Source: Dryomyza anilis (lineage: Eukaryota; Arthropoda; Insecta; Diptera; Dryomyzidae). Taken from it: a stretch of DNA of 64,000 bases. The notes under the pieces were generated by a model. The model saw only the letters and a list, made by a program, of their open reading frames with translations. It had not been told where the DNA came from and did not search any database. A program made the position numbers and the translations under genes. The stretch is taken from positions 73,724,367 to 73,788,366 of the forward strand of contig OX638133.1 in the NCBI GenBank assembly GCA_951804985.1, read 5' to 3'. Shown one piece after another: positions 1-12,840 of the stretch (the stretch's first letter is position 1; each line of letters opens with the position of its first letter).

Positions 1-1237
1 GTATAATTATAGATTATAGAAAACCTCATCATTTCCGTATCATTATTGAATGTTGAAAATGAATTTCAGTACTATTAATGTCTTCATTTTGATATCGTTT
101 AGTTCGGTTGAGTATAATATAAAGACTTCAACAAATTGTCTATAAAATATTTTCATTATTTCATTAAAAAACTTAGGTAAATTCCAAATTTTATGAAACC
201 GTTTTTAATATTTTTTTTTGTGTTTTTCGAAAATTTAAAATTTCCAAAAAAACATGTTCTATATTCTGCTATAAGCGCACATGTTGCCCGATTGCAACAG
301 CACTATAGAATATATAAAAAAACAACAACAAATTGAAGTTGGTGCTCTTGCAGCTGCAACATTTCGCCAAAACAGACACAATTTTGCACCGAATGTCATC
401 TTGAAATCACATGGAATGCGATATGAAACAGAAATTATATTAAAATGGAAAAGAAAGACATTGAATGTTGCCTAGAAATTGAATGAAGGAGCAGCAGTGG
501 AAGTAGCTGAGCAACAACAATAGTAGTAGCAGCATGTGGACGCAGCTGTTCAACATCAACTGCTGACAGCTGTGGCGACGACGAGTTGAGGCTAACAAAA
601 CGACGGATGGCACACAAATTCTTGTTGTTGGTGGTGGTGGCAGCAGGTGCATGAAGTAGTCAATGACAGATGATTTTTTTTTCATTTGATGCGAACTAAA
701 TATTTAAAATTTAATTTGTTAGAATTGCAAAATTATTATTTAAAAAAAATTTAAAGAAAAAGAACAAAATTTTGCGAGCATTACATATATCTTTGGAGCT
801 TTATGCAACAAAAGTATTATTTCATTTCAAAACATTATTATAATAACAGCCAAACAAATGTTTGTTTTCGTTCAAACATATTTATGTTCAGAATGAATAT
901 ATATTCTAAAAATGTTTATTAGTTTAAAATATCAAGTTATTTTTGAAAAATATAATTTATATTTTTTTTCAATTTTTATATAATAATTTAAAAAAATCCA
1001 CTTTGTATTTTGTAAATAATAAGATATTAAAATCTTGTTGAAAATAATAAAAAAAACCTACAGCTGCAGCCGCAACAATTTATTATTTGGCTTAATTCCT
1101 TTGTGTGTTCTTATCTTCTCACTCTCTCGACACTACGCTTGAAAAATCTCTTACTCTCTCATCAGGGTTCACATTCGACTTAGTTTGCAGTAGATCTACT
1201 ACTTTTTATTTAGTATATTTAAACCATTGGTAAAATC
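1..1237. other. AT-rich non-coding sequence
   Basis: No coding region is supported. The stretch at about 480-660 is rich in CAG/GTT/GGT triplets, and short open frames there are by-products of that composition. The stretch at about 850-925 resembles sequence near 60.97 kb and 63.4 kb (shared words such as TCAAACATATTTATG followed by AATGAATA), so it is probably a decayed dispersed repeat. The rest shows only A/T tracts. Confidence 0.6.
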
Positions 1238-1926
1238 TTTTATAATTAAATAAAATCAATAAATATTCCGTGGAAAGTTTTACTCCCACACAAAAATTTA
1301 AGTAGGGTAAACTTTTTTTTTGTCAGTACATAATTTTTGTTCTGGAGAGAAATATTTGTGCGAAAAAATTTTTATAATTTTTTTTAGTTTAACTATGTTA
1401 AGGTCAAGACAATAGGACACCCTTATACAAAAATGTTTCCGTTATTTATTTTGCATCTGTATGTCTTTAAAGTTTGTATATTTAAAAGTTGCATAGTGAC
1501 GTATCTCTATGAGTATTTTTTTCTTCTCAGATATTTAGATTCATATATTTAATATTCCAAATTCATCATAATACCAAATATTTGAGCATTTTTAATTTTT
1601 CGGTCGTGGTAGACATATTTGTGGAAATGGTTTATGTAACATATCTATAAATTTTATTTCATTTTCAAATTCCATTTTCTTTAATATTATGTTTTGTGAC
1701 TTTTTGTGAATTTTTTATAATTAAATAAAATCAATAAATATTCTGTGGAAAGTTTTACTCCCAAACAAAAATTTGAGTAGGGTAAACTTTTTTTTTTTCA
1801 GTACAAAATTTATATTCTGGAGAGAAATATTTGTGCGAACATTTTTATTAATTTTTTATGTTTAATATGATACAGACTATGTTAAGGTCGAGATAATAGG
1901 ACTCATACAAAAATTTGTCCGTTATT
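1238..1926. repeat. Pair of direct repeats of about 210 bp
   Basis: The blocks at 1238-1446 and 1714-1926 are clearly the same sequence with scattered mismatches. Both contain GGAAAGTTTTACTCCCA, then GTAGGGTAAACTTTTTTT, then CTGGAGAGAAATATTTGTGCG, and end near CCGTTATT. They are about 476 bp apart. No gene is seen in them. They could be terminal repeats of a small element or a local duplication. Confidence 0.75.
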
Positions 1927-1940
1927 GTAATTGAAACCGT

Positions 1941-3192
1941 AAGGATTGAAACCGTAACCGAAACCGATATCAGTTTAAAACCCTTTAATTTTTAAAACCG
2001 AAACCATAACCTAAACTGTTATACGAAAATCAGAAATAAACCGACATCCAAAACCGAAATAAACGGTTTCGGTTTTATACCGGTTTAAAACGATTTTTTA
2101 AAAAGCATGAACAGAAACAGGAAAACATATTTTATTTTATTTTATATAGACAAGTACAAGGCATGTTTAAATGTCATTTAATAAAATTTTGAGTTCCCAA
2201 AATATTTTTTTTTGTTGTACAAAAATTCACATGTTGTTTTTTGAGAAACATTGTTTCCAAATAACAGTCTTTGGTCTAAAATTTGTTTTTTTTTTTCATT
2301 AATTTGAGTAGCGGTACATCGAATTAACAACAAAACACCACAACTCCAAGCACAATTTTTTTGTTAAAAAATGATTAAATTTTGAATGATATTGTTTTTT
2401 TATTTATTGTATTAGTAAAATAAAGTGGGTCAAGTTTTGAAAAGTTCATTTGAATAATTTTTAAAGTTTTTTAAAGGATCTATTCAATAGAATACCATTT
2501 ATAAGTCTGAGTTTGATTGATTTTTGAAATTTCGGACATATATATTAAGGATACTTATAATAAGGTAACAAAAAAACGATGCTGATACAAGAAAATTAGT
2601 AACTAATACGGAAAATAAAGTGCAAGTTCGAACATTTCAAGTATAAAGGCAGATATTTATTTGCAGATATTGCAGTTCACTGAATTGTTGAAATTTAATT
2701 TCTTTGGTTTTATGGATCGAAATTGTACATAATTCTTCTTCTTTTCATGAAGTTTAAGAACATTTACCGATTTATTCTTCTTGCTTTTATTTAAGGTTCA
2801 CTTCTCGGCTCTCCTCTGCAATTCAGATCATATCTCAGGTGAAGTCAAAATGTTACTTTTCATTGACTTGTGGTCACGATTAATTTTTTTTTCTTGGCGA
2901 AATCAATTAAATAATTCATATAACACAATATTTTCACTTAAATAACAACAAACATTGTTAAATTACGTTTCCCACTTTACCCCAATATAACAATTTGAGC
3001 ATAACTTAGCACAATATACACAATGTTAAATTATTTGTAAATTATGGAAAAAAAGAAATTTTATTCAAAAACCGAAACCGTAACTTGGAACCGGAAACCG
3101 AAACCGAAACCGTTTCGTAATAAAAACCTAAAACCGTAACTGAAACCGAAACGCCGAAATCGAAACCGTTATTCGTTTAGGTTTCAATCCTT
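1941..3192. mobile_element. 1.25-kb inverted-repeat element with AAACCG arrays
   Basis: The left edge reads AAGGATTGAAACCGTAACC and the right edge is its inverse, ending GGTTTCAATCCTT. Just inside both ends lie imperfect arrays of AAACCG on the left and right flanks. The interior at about 2270-2520 and 2780-2990 is recognisably the reverse complement of sequence at 41.70-41.88 kb and 39.17-39.37 kb, so part of this element recurs around the BEL/Pao-like region. No transposase reading frame is visible, so it is non-autonomous or decayed. The superfamily is not determined. Confidence 0.65.
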
Positions 3193-5989
3193 GGTTTTTA
3201 CTTAAAAATTGTATAATATAAACGTTTTAATTTTAAGATATTGTCTTAACGTGCTCATGATCCAGTAAATCTACCACTCAGTTGACAAATTGCATTGCGT
3301 GGCAAGATCGTACAGCTGTTTCAGAGGCAGCCAAGCCCCTTCATTTTCACATTTTACTTTTTTTTTGTCTTAATACCATTTTTAATGTACGTTCTTAAAA
3401 CAAGTACCTTTTTATTTTTACCCAACCAACACTGGTGCGCACTCTATCCCTCACATTTCACTACGACTCAATTCAGTTCTTCTCTTACTCTCTCACTACG
3501 TGCTGCTTCCACGAAAAGTCCTTGCTGCCCGCCCTGGCACCTGTGACTGTGTCAGATAAAAAGAGACAGCGTCTTAACCGAGGTTGCCGATCAAAATTGG
3601 TCGCGTGCACAGTCGTCCCTCGTGTTTATGTTTTCGAACAGCAACATAATTTTTGGCACCCATCGACAAATAAGGGTTTAATTTAATTTGGACAAGCGAT
3701 AAGAGTTTTTGTGTTGATGTTGTTAAAACTTGCCAACAAAACGAAAAGGACCGCCTAACAAATTAATTAAAATTTTTGAGGGTTCAAATAATAATAAAAA
3801 AAAATGCCAAATCTGCAGACACTTCAATGTGCTACGTTTGTGCTGCTGCCAAATGCAGTGTTTAAGTGTTTTTGTTGAACCATTCAGTCGCAGCGTCTGA
3901 GAAAGGATAACGTCAAATTATAATCGAGAAGTATAAAGTACATGAAAAGAAATGACTTATGGAAGCGCACATGGATACAGCTGCAAAATTATAGTAAATA
4001 TTGTTTAATGGAATAAGGCTTTTTTGTACTTATTTTAACTTTTTTAGATATTTATATAATCAATAATAATCTGTAAATTCTAAGAGTTATATAAAACTTT
4101 ATTGTTTTTGTATTATTTTGTATTACTTAATGTATTATTGAATGACATTTAAAGATTCTTGTTTGATTTTTTTATATATTTAAAGCGTTATGGTCTAATT
4201 AAAATTATTATTTTGAAAAATGTAAACTAAAATTCTAACAAAATTTTTCATTTCCCTAAAGAATACTCAGCTTTTTTCTAACCCGTACCATTTTAGCACA
4301 TTTTCACACAAGTTTAAGAAACAAAATTTATAGGTCTTTCCATAACTAGTTTTCTAAATATTTTTAAACGCAATTTTATATTAATTAGCTATTACATTAT
4401 AAAAAGTAATGCTATATTCTAACAAAGTTTTTGAGTTATTTCAGATTAATAATTTCTGCTTCCTATTGATTTTTCTGCAAAAGAATGAAAATGTCAGTCA
4501 TATTGTTTATAAAACTAACATGATCTCATCTAATCTAAACTATGTATTTGAATCTAAATTCAATTTTTTAATTAAATTTTTTATTAAGAGTTTTATTTAA
4601 AAGTTGAACATATAAATGTTTTGTCTGAAACTAAAATATATTTGCAAAAAATAATTTTACAACAATTTGTAGCAAGTGCACTGGACAGGCATAACCAGAA
4701 TTTCTAAAACTATATTTAATTGCACGCACACAAGATTTTACCAAAAACACCAAACCGAAGACTTTGTGCACAATGCTGCTCCAACTACGTGTCAACCACC
4801 CACAGCACAAGTGTCACTGAAGAGCATTCTGAAATTGCACTAAAAAAATTTATATTTTTATAACTGTATCTATTGGAAATTAATATCTTTAGATTAGACT
4901 GGATTCAGAATCGAATAAATTGATCAAATTAATCGAAATTATCTTGTGTATAATAAGAATTAGTTTTTGATCTTGGAAAAATAAAAATATACTGTCCAGT
5001 TCAAAAAAATGTTTTTTTTATAAAATATAATATTAGACAATCATAAATTTATTAACATATTTAGCTATCAAAAAATTCTGTAATTATTCGAATGATTCTG
5101 GTAATAAATTTATACTTAGATAATCGTTATAACTAAACTGAAGTGACAGATCTCCAAGGATCTTCTTAAATAAGTCGTAATATATTTGCTATGATTATAT
5201 GATTGTGTCTCTAATAGCATAAAATAATGTTATGAATGAATTTAATGATTACAAAAGTTTATGATTGTATTCGAAAAATAATTCAAATAATCTATTTCAA
5301 AACCATTTGTTAATAATATTCTAATAATTCCGGAAAATATTATTCAAAGTATTATTTAAAATATATAATAATTGTGCAAATGGTCAAAATATACAAAAAG
5401 ATCGATAATTCAGAGAAGAAAATCAGAAACTTGGATACTCATCATTGTTTCAATCATGTTACAAACATGAACATTATGTATTATAAAATGATACTACCAA
5501 TCAATATTTTCGTCTGCCTGAAGAAATCACCAAGCATTTGACGACTTATGAGAAATACACAAATACAGACCACAAGAAGTATTGTAGCAAACATATTATG
5601 TTACATCTTACTTACATACATTTCCAGATTTTTAAATTAAATATGTTTAAAATAATAATTAACAATGAGTCATTAAATGTTTAAATAATTTAAAATTTAT
5701 GTAAAAGTGAATTAAAAATATATTATGTTTGCTGCAAACATATATTTCTCTGCGTGTAGTACTCAGTATTGTCCAATAATCGGTTTCTCCTTTAAATCAA
5801 TTTTTTACTTTGTTTACCTGATATCGCAGATATGGCTGAGGTAAATATTACTTTACTAGTTTTCATTCAAATTAAATATGTGTTGTGAGAAATAATACTT
5901 GTGACAAGTATTTGTATATTGCAAGTATTCTTTACTCTATTTCTAAAGTTTATTAGACTTTAACAATTGGCTCTCTAGAATGAGGCACA
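3193..5989. other. Non-coding sequence, no gene recognised
   Basis: The part from about 3280 to 3950 is of higher complexity than its surroundings but has no convincing exon. Its two overlapping open frames of 83 codons are unlike any family I know and lack splice context. The rest is A/T-rich. A stretch ending at 5757 in TTTCTCTG, followed by CGTGTAG, resembles the right end of the element at 33.76-35.01 kb and may be another hAT-like terminus, but its left end is not clear. Confidence 0.5.
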
Positions 5990-6900
5990 TTCTCTACAGG
6001 GTTGTTTGACGCGACACGTGTGTGTCACAAAATAAATCTTGTTTTTGCAGGGAGTTTTGTAGAGTTTTAGTTGCGGTAAGCAAAATAGTGGGAGAGCCGG
6101 AGTTGCAGAGAGTGCAGTGAGTGTTATGCCGCCGGCGGCGGAAGGTCAACTTAAACTCATTGTGCATGCAGAGCGCGCATAGCTGACTTTCGCTTGCTGT
6201 GTGTGTGTGTGTTTTGGGGGAGAGAGTAAAGAAGGGATTGCATGTTAGTTGAGACAACTCCTCGTTTGCCCACACACTTTAAATGGAGTAAGTTTTGTGT
6301 AGGTGGCAGCGCCTAATTGATGTTTAAGTGTTGGAGTGGGAGAGGTGGGATGGTGACTGCGGCTACGACAGTTGGTGCCGCATGATTTTCCCTGTAAATC
6401 GCATTTAATGACACTGCAACGAACGCAAACGCGCAGCACATTTGTAACCGATGTTGCCACATTTTCCATTTTCCATGTTGGTTACTTTTTTTTCTCTTTC
6501 TCTTTTTGTTTTTGTTTTTCATCTTTTATTTTGCAACCACTTCTTTTGTTGTTGTTGTTGATGATTTTGTGCTGCTGCTACTGCTGTGATGTCTGCTGTT
6601 GGCAGCACATGTTCGCACGTGCGGCAGCAACTGCTGCTGTTGCTGAAATTCAATTAAAAATGCGACTGACAGCAGGTGTAGCTGATTGCCGACGCTGTGT
6701 TGCTGCTGCTGTGGCAAACTTTGTATTTTGCTATTGTTGTTGTTGTTAATGCTGAGCAGTTGCATTGGCAGCAAGTTTCAAAATATCTGCAATTGGCAGC
6801 AACTGCTGTTGCTGCTATGGCTGCAATTGTTGTTGACATTGATTGGTTTTTGAAAAGCGACGCAGCAAAAACTTCACATGCCACAAATTGTAATTAGCCA
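5990..6900. other. CTG/GTT-rich, less AT-rich island
   Basis: This block contains a TG run near 6198-6212 and many CTG, GTT and GCA triplets, producing several overlapping open frames on both strands. None has a domain or splice sites that make it a gene. Such triplet-rich islands are common in fly introns and intergenic DNA. A regulatory role is possible but nothing specific can be shown. Confidence 0.45.
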
Positions 6901-7244
6901 AAAAATGCAAATTATGTATTTTAATAATTTTGAAAATAAAAAATAAAATCATAAAAAATTTAATGACCAATCAGTGCTGCTAATTACTGATTGCAACATG
7001 TTGTCATTGATATTTTCCAACAAATCTACACATTAATCAAAACAGCAACAAAACTTTAATTAAATTCAAAAAATAAAACACCCCACCAAATGTTTGAAAA
7101 GAAAACATTTCGGCCCAAACATTTAATTAACAAATATTTCTATTTTAAAAACTCTTTCGTATTTCATCACGTTGTTAATTGCTTTCAGAAGGTCACAAGT
7201 GTTGGTGACGTTGACCGCTACTGTGACGTTTTACAGCTGTTAGC

Positions 7245-7322
7245 CCATAGCACAACCCCTAGCACAACTCATGAAACAATGTATAGCACAATCGCCAGCA
7301 CAACGCATAGCACAAACCTCCC
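7245..7322. repeat. Short AGCACAAC minisatellite
   Basis: The word AGCACAA recurs at intervals of about 12-17 bp (CATAGCACAACCCCTAGCAC and similar). Five or six degenerate units are visible. No other function is apparent. Confidence 0.55.
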
Positions 7323-7884
7323 AAAAACATTATTTCAACTTTCGTCACTTTTATTATCAATCTAATTAGTCATGACGTAGACGCGTTATCGTGTTAAATT
7401 ATCATATCCTTCAGAAATCACTTCCTTTATTTATACTTTACCTATTTTTAAATATATTTTATTTTTACATTTTCTATGACGTTAATGACGTCTGTCAGTT
7501 CTCACAGAGGTGACTAATCACTAGCAACAATCAGTTGTTTATTTAGGCGTTTCTTTCTTTCTATGTTATTAATTTATATCTTTCTTACTTTGTAGTCTTA
7601 AGAAAATTATACTAATTCTGTGAATTATGCTTTGGGGACAACAGCTGGTGTATTAGTTTGAAGGTAATTGATTTTAACTGTGCATATGCTTTCGCTCTAA
7701 TGAGTTTGCTTGACTTTGGAATGAACCTTAAAAATAATTTGGAAGAAAACAGTGTAAAACGACTACTTTTTTTTAATACAATATACTGAAAAAATGCTTT
7801 ATTAAAAAAAAAAGTATAAAATAAATGCATTTGTATTTGATTTACTTTCAAAAGCAAATGTAATTGTTTTTATTACATTGATGT

Positions 7885-8213
7885 AAAGGATTTTTCAATA
7901 AGAGCGCTACAAATTTTTTTAAAGGGTTTTTCAACAGGGACGCTACAAAAAAAGAGCAAACGACGCCATATTTCTTGCCGCTCTTTCGACATTTCTCTTC
8001 AGTAAGGTTTGCCATTTCATGATGGAAAGATATACGAGCTAACAACTAGTCGAAATTATTAAAATTTACTACAGAAATTCGAATTCGTATATCTTTCCAT
8101 CATGAAATGGCAAACCTTACTGAAGAGAAATGTCAAAAGAGCGGCAAGAAAGATGGCGTCGTTTGCTGTCCCTGTCGCTCTACTTTTGTAGCGTCCCTGT
8201 TAAAAAACCCCTT
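7885..8213. mobile_element. Fold-back MITE, copy 1
   Basis: Two arms (about 7921-8031 and 8082-8213) are inverted copies of each other, almost identical over roughly 73 bp (two mismatches seen), with a short AT-rich loop. The inner terminus reads AAAGGGTTTTTCAACAGGGA. An extra outer terminus, AAAGGATTTTTCAATAAGAG, precedes it at 7885. Related copies lie at 43148-43418 and 52736-52921. Open frames read from it are artefacts of the arms. The near-identity of the arms suggests recent activity or gene conversion. Confidence 0.8.
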
Positions 8214-9205
8214 AGTTGTTTTGTATGGAAAACAACTACATAAATTTACTACATTTCTACATTTGTATCGAAAATAACAGCCTTTTGTATTTATTAAGAT
8301 GTCAAAAAGTATGATAACAAATGACTACATTTGAGTATATTTGTACCAGTGTGAGCAATTTTTATTTCAAATAATAATAAATCATGAATACATTTTTTTT
8401 ATTTGTTTATTCAAAATAAAAAGCACGATTTGTTTATTCGTCATTTTTTAAAGTTTTTTATTCAAACAGTTAGGATAACGAAGAAATTTGGTTTGTATTG
8501 AAAGCATTTCAAAATTTATTTGAAATTTTTATTTAGAAATAATTTTGAATCATAAATAATATATTTTGAATAAATTTGCTTGAATAAAAATTTTTTGATT
8601 GAAATTTTGAATAACGAATAAATTGCTTTTTGAATAACGATTGAAAAATTAATGAATAAAGTTTGTTTGAATTGTTATTTGAATAAAAATTTATTTGTAT
8701 AATGCCCTACGCTGATTTGTACTACATTTTGTATTTTTTTAATTTCATAATTTTTTTTTGTATTTATTTAAATTTCATAAATTTGTAAATATGTGCACTT
8801 ATTATCACGCATTTTGTATTTATTTAAAAGCCATGTAAAAATATGTATTCTACAAAAAGGATTGCCTTAAATACTTGTAACTTGTTCAGAAAGATGGAAG
8901 TAAAACTAAATATGTAAGCTTTCCATCATCAGTTCTTACGAAACAAAGCCATCCGAAACATTTAAGTAGGGCTTTTTACTTGTACCAAATATGAATAATA
9001 TGTGCAAAAAGAGAAAATATTCTTTGTCTTATGGCCTTGACTTTGGTTACAACGCGTATCTTTTAGTTGTTTGGATTTCCAAGGCCTTCATTTGTACCTG
9101 CTCACATTCGCAGTACGTCCGATGTGTTTTCATTTATGTAGAAAATGAGTTTCTAATACATTGTGTAGTCAAGTCAATACAAATTTACAAAAATTGGAAT
9201 ACAAA
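8214..9205. other. AT-rich sequence with TTGAATAA-type repeats
   Basis: Between about 8370 and 8700 the words TTTATTCAAA and TTGAATAACGAATAA recur in both orientations, a low-complexity pattern. No gene is seen here. From 8991 an open frame begins that only becomes long because it enters the pentanucleotide satellite. Confidence 0.5.
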
Positions 9206-9760
9206 GCAATACAATACAATACAATGCAATACAATACAAAGCTATACAATACAATACAATACAAAGAATGCAATACAATACAATGCAATACAAAGAATGC
9301 AATACAATGCAATACAATGCAATGCAAAGCAATACAATGCAATACAATACAATACAATACAATACAAAGCAATGCAATACAATACAAAGAATGCAATACA
9401 ATGCAATACAATACAATACAATACAATACAATACAATACAATACAATACAATGCAATGCAATACAAAGAATGCAATACAATGCAAAGCAATACAATGCAG
9501 TACAATACAATATATCTAATTCAATGCAATATAATACATTCAAATACTATACAATACAATTATAAAATACATTGGAATACAATGAATTGAAATATTATAC
9601 AGTACAATGCAATATAATCCAATACAATAAAATAAATTGAAACACAATGCAGTACAATGGAATAAAAGCCAATACAATACATTCAAATACAATGAAATAA
9701 AATGAAAAACAATACAATGAAACGTAATACAATACAATGCAATACAAGGCATAATATAGC
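9206..9760. repeat. AATAC pentanucleotide satellite
   Basis: The sequence is built almost wholly from ATACA/ATGCA pentamers, at first perfect and then decaying from about 9500. All frames stay open in parts of it, which gives repetitive pseudo-proteins on both strands (NTIQY or LYCIV patterns). These are not genes. A short, degenerate patch of the same satellite reappears at about 10187-10240. Confidence 0.9.
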
Positions 9761-9802
9761 ATTAAATCGAAAACTTATTGATATACAAAAAAAAAAAAAC
9801 CA

Positions 9803-10445
9803 AATAACTTAGCTATCAAATAAGTAGTGAAGAACATTCTTCTTGAGTTGCAGAAATTGTGTTCATGATTATCCAAAATTAAGCACAGTATTTTCTTCTG
9901 GTTTCAAGAAAAATCATATATATTTTTTTCCGTTTCGTTTATTTTATGTTTCTCTTTCAATATGTTGAAATCACAACAACCGATAAATAAAAACAAATTG
10001 ATTACACAGGACAATAAAAAATATAATCCGCGATCTAAGTATGATTTTCAAATGGACGTCAAGATTCTAACCACGACCTCATACTCAGTTTTTTTCAGAT
10101 TGCTTAAAGTTTTTGATTTATTATGTAAAACAAATATATGCCAATTCTCATGTTTTTCGACATATTTTGAATTTTACTTATTAATACAATAGAATAAAAT
10201 AAAAAACAATACAATGAAATGGAATGCAACACATGCAGAAGCACTACAACTTAGCTATCAAAAAAGTACTGAAGAATACTCTTCTTGAGTTTCAGAAATT
10301 ATGTTCGTGATTACCGCAAAAAAACAACGATATATTCTTTCGAATTTAAGAAAATTCATATATACTTTATTCTTTTTCGTTTATTCACTCTCTTTTTCAT
10401 TCAATATGTTGAAATCACAACCAATTAATTAAAACAAATTGGTTA
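9803..10445. repeat. Direct repeat of about 200 bp beside the satellite
   Basis: The segments 9803-10005 and 10248-10445 are homologous: both have CTTAGCTATCAA, then CTTCTTGAGTT and CAGAAATT, then TTCAATATGTTGAAATCACA. Each is preceded by AATAC satellite, so satellite plus unit were duplicated together. The DNA between them (10010-10190) resembles 20205-20360, and part of the unit resembles 15255-15330. This is probably a decayed transposon family of unknown class. Confidence 0.65.
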
Positions 10446-11605
10446 TCAATTATTTTATTTCAAATATTATTCTTAAGTCGCAGAATTTTACATCTTGTCT
10501 GTAAGAAAAGTATTAAAAATTTTGAATATTCTTTAAAAATAAAATTTAAAAAAGCCAAAACAATTATAATTTCCGCTAATTCATCAATATATGCCATATG
10601 TTAATTCATACAGTATAATTCTTTTATAAATTATGTATATTCCCCAAACATTGATTCAGCATTTCTGTGCGCCTCACGTTTTCCAATGAAAAATACCGCT
10701 TTTTCCAATTAATGACGTGCGCATAACGTGACGCAGATGACGCCGGCAGCAATTTTAGGTTTTTTCCTGTTTCTTTTCTTTAGTTGAAAATATTTTAATA
10801 GACTACTGGTTAACATTAACTGTCAGTACTATAAGTTCTTATTGTAGTCTTGTTTTTTTTTTGCGGTAGCGGCTGCTGCTGTTCTTCTTTGCACGGCTTG
10901 TCTATTAGCGCCTTGGCTCTGGTTTCATTTAAACGTTTGTTGAGTTTGGGAAAAACATTTAAGCAGTAAAAAAAAATTAATACAAAATTATTTGTGGGAT
11001 TTTATATTTATATTTTTTATATGTATAACATTTTTCAAAGTAGGTATTTAAATAATTCATATTTTTTTTATAAATTGAAAAATATATTAGGTAATTTAAA
11101 TTCAATATTAAACACTTGGTTTTTTGTTATTTTTTGTATTAAACAATATTTAAAATAAATTTGACAATTTTTTTTTAAATTTTGTTTAAATACATTTTAT
11201 ATTTTATATTTATTAACAACACAGCTGCAATAAAATTTAAACAGCAGCCGCTTTCACGCTGTTTGACGCAGCCAGCGTTGATTGATGCGAAGCAGCAACT
11301 GCAACAACAATACCAAATATTGTTGCTGCTATTGCGGCAAAAATGAAAATTTTAACACACAGCTGTTTTGTTTACTTTGGGAAAATTTGTTTTTATTGGT
11401 GTTGAGCATTTTTCACAGGTGAATAAATGAATGAACTCAAGAAAGAATAACAACAGAAAGAGCAACAAAGAAACAAAAAAGTGCGCAACAATAGCAGCAA
11501 CTATTGGAGAAAATAGCAACCGAAACAGTCAGCAACACCTGATACATCATCAACAACAGCCACCCACACTTGCAACATTTTTAAGTAGTCTGTGTTGTTA
11601 CTTTG
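10446..11605. other. Non-coding sequence, no gene recognised
   Basis: The part at about 10670-10940 and 11220-11560 is of higher complexity, with GCAGC and CAACAA triplets. The rest is A/T tracts. The open frame of 85 codons starting at 11431 is CAA-rich low complexity leading into the next satellite. Confidence 0.5.
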
Positions 11606-12840
11606 CTCTAAATGTTGCAACAAAAACAAAAATACAAAAGTTCACAACTACAGCCATTTTTTATCATAAACAAAAATTTTGCAACTAATATTTTCATAGC
11701 AACATATATTTTTCAACAGCAACAACAAATTTTAATTGCAACAACATTTATTTACAGTAACAATAATTTTTCACAACAACAAATGTTTTTCATAGCAACA
11801 GCAATTTTCTCAGCTATTTTTACACAGCAACAAAAATTGTTCATGACAACACAAATTTACATAGCAACAACAAAATGTTTATCAACAACAACATTTTATC
11901 ACAACAACAACAATTTTCCGCAGCAACAAAAATTTATCACAACAATAGTAATTTTTCTCAGCAACAACAAATTTTCACATCAACAGTTTTTCTCAGCAAC
12001 AGAAATATTTTACAGCAACAAAAAAAATTGGGCAGCAACATTTATTTTTCAGAGCAATACAAATATTTCAATACAATATTTTCAAATCATACAAAAATTT
12101 TTCAAATCAACAACAATTTTTTAAATCAACAACAATTTTTCAAATCAACTACAATTTTTCACAAATCTACTAATTTTTCAAAAAAAACACCAACTTTTGA
12201 CAGCAACAACAATTTTAGACATTAACAAATAATTTTCACAGCAACAACAATTTTTCATAGAAACAGTAATTGTTCATAGCAACAATACTTTTTCATAGCA
12301 ACAACAGCAATTTGTCAGTAACAACAATTTTTGACAATAGCAAATAATTTTCAAAGCAATAACAGCAATTTATCTGAACAACAACACTTTTTACTTCTGC
12401 AACAATTTTTCACATCAACAACAATTTTTCACATATACAGAAAATGTCACAACGACAACAATTCTTCACAGCAACAACAATTTTTGACAGTAACAAAAAA
12501 TGTTCACAGCAACAGCAATTTTTCATAGCAACAACAATTTTTCTTATCAACAACAATTTTTCAAATCAACAACAATTTTTTAAATCAACAAAAATTTTTC
12601 ACAGCAACAATAATTTTTTAACCAACAACAATTTTTCATAGCAACAACAATATTTCACATCCACAACAATATATAACATTTACATCGATTTTTCAGTGCA
12701 ACAACAATTTTTTTTGTACATCAACAGCAAATTTTCGACACAACAACATTTTGTTTTTCAGCAACTTTTCGTTATAACAAAAAATTTTCATAACAACATT
12801 CTTTCCTCAGCAACAATGATAATTTATAAAACAAACAATA
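11606..12840. repeat. CAACAACAATTTTT satellite
   Basis: About 1.2 kb is made of degenerate units of roughly 14-20 bp with the core CAACAACAATTTTTCA and variants (AGCAACAACAATTTTTCATA, AAATCAACAACAATTTTT). The open frames rich in N, Q, I and F found here are repeat artefacts. A CAGCAACA-rich tail continues to about 13070. Confidence 0.85.

Noticed and set aside
5411..5757. A second hAT-like element with CAGAGAA ends
   Set aside because: The right end is plausible, but the left end is a weak match and no target duplication is visible.
6313..6897. Several overlapping frames on both strands
   Set aside because: They arise from CTG/GTT triplet runs; no splice sites or conserved motif.
7848..8045. 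A small minus-strand gene shared with 43021-43344
   Set aside because: The similarity is the arm of the fold-back MITE, not a conserved protein.
8991..9752. Long open frames on both strands with NTIQY or LYCIV repeats
   Set aside because: They are the AATAC pentanucleotide satellite read in different frames.
11612..12641. Asn/Gln/Phe-rich open frames of 65-170 codons
   Set aside because: They are frames through the CAACAACAATTTTT satellite.
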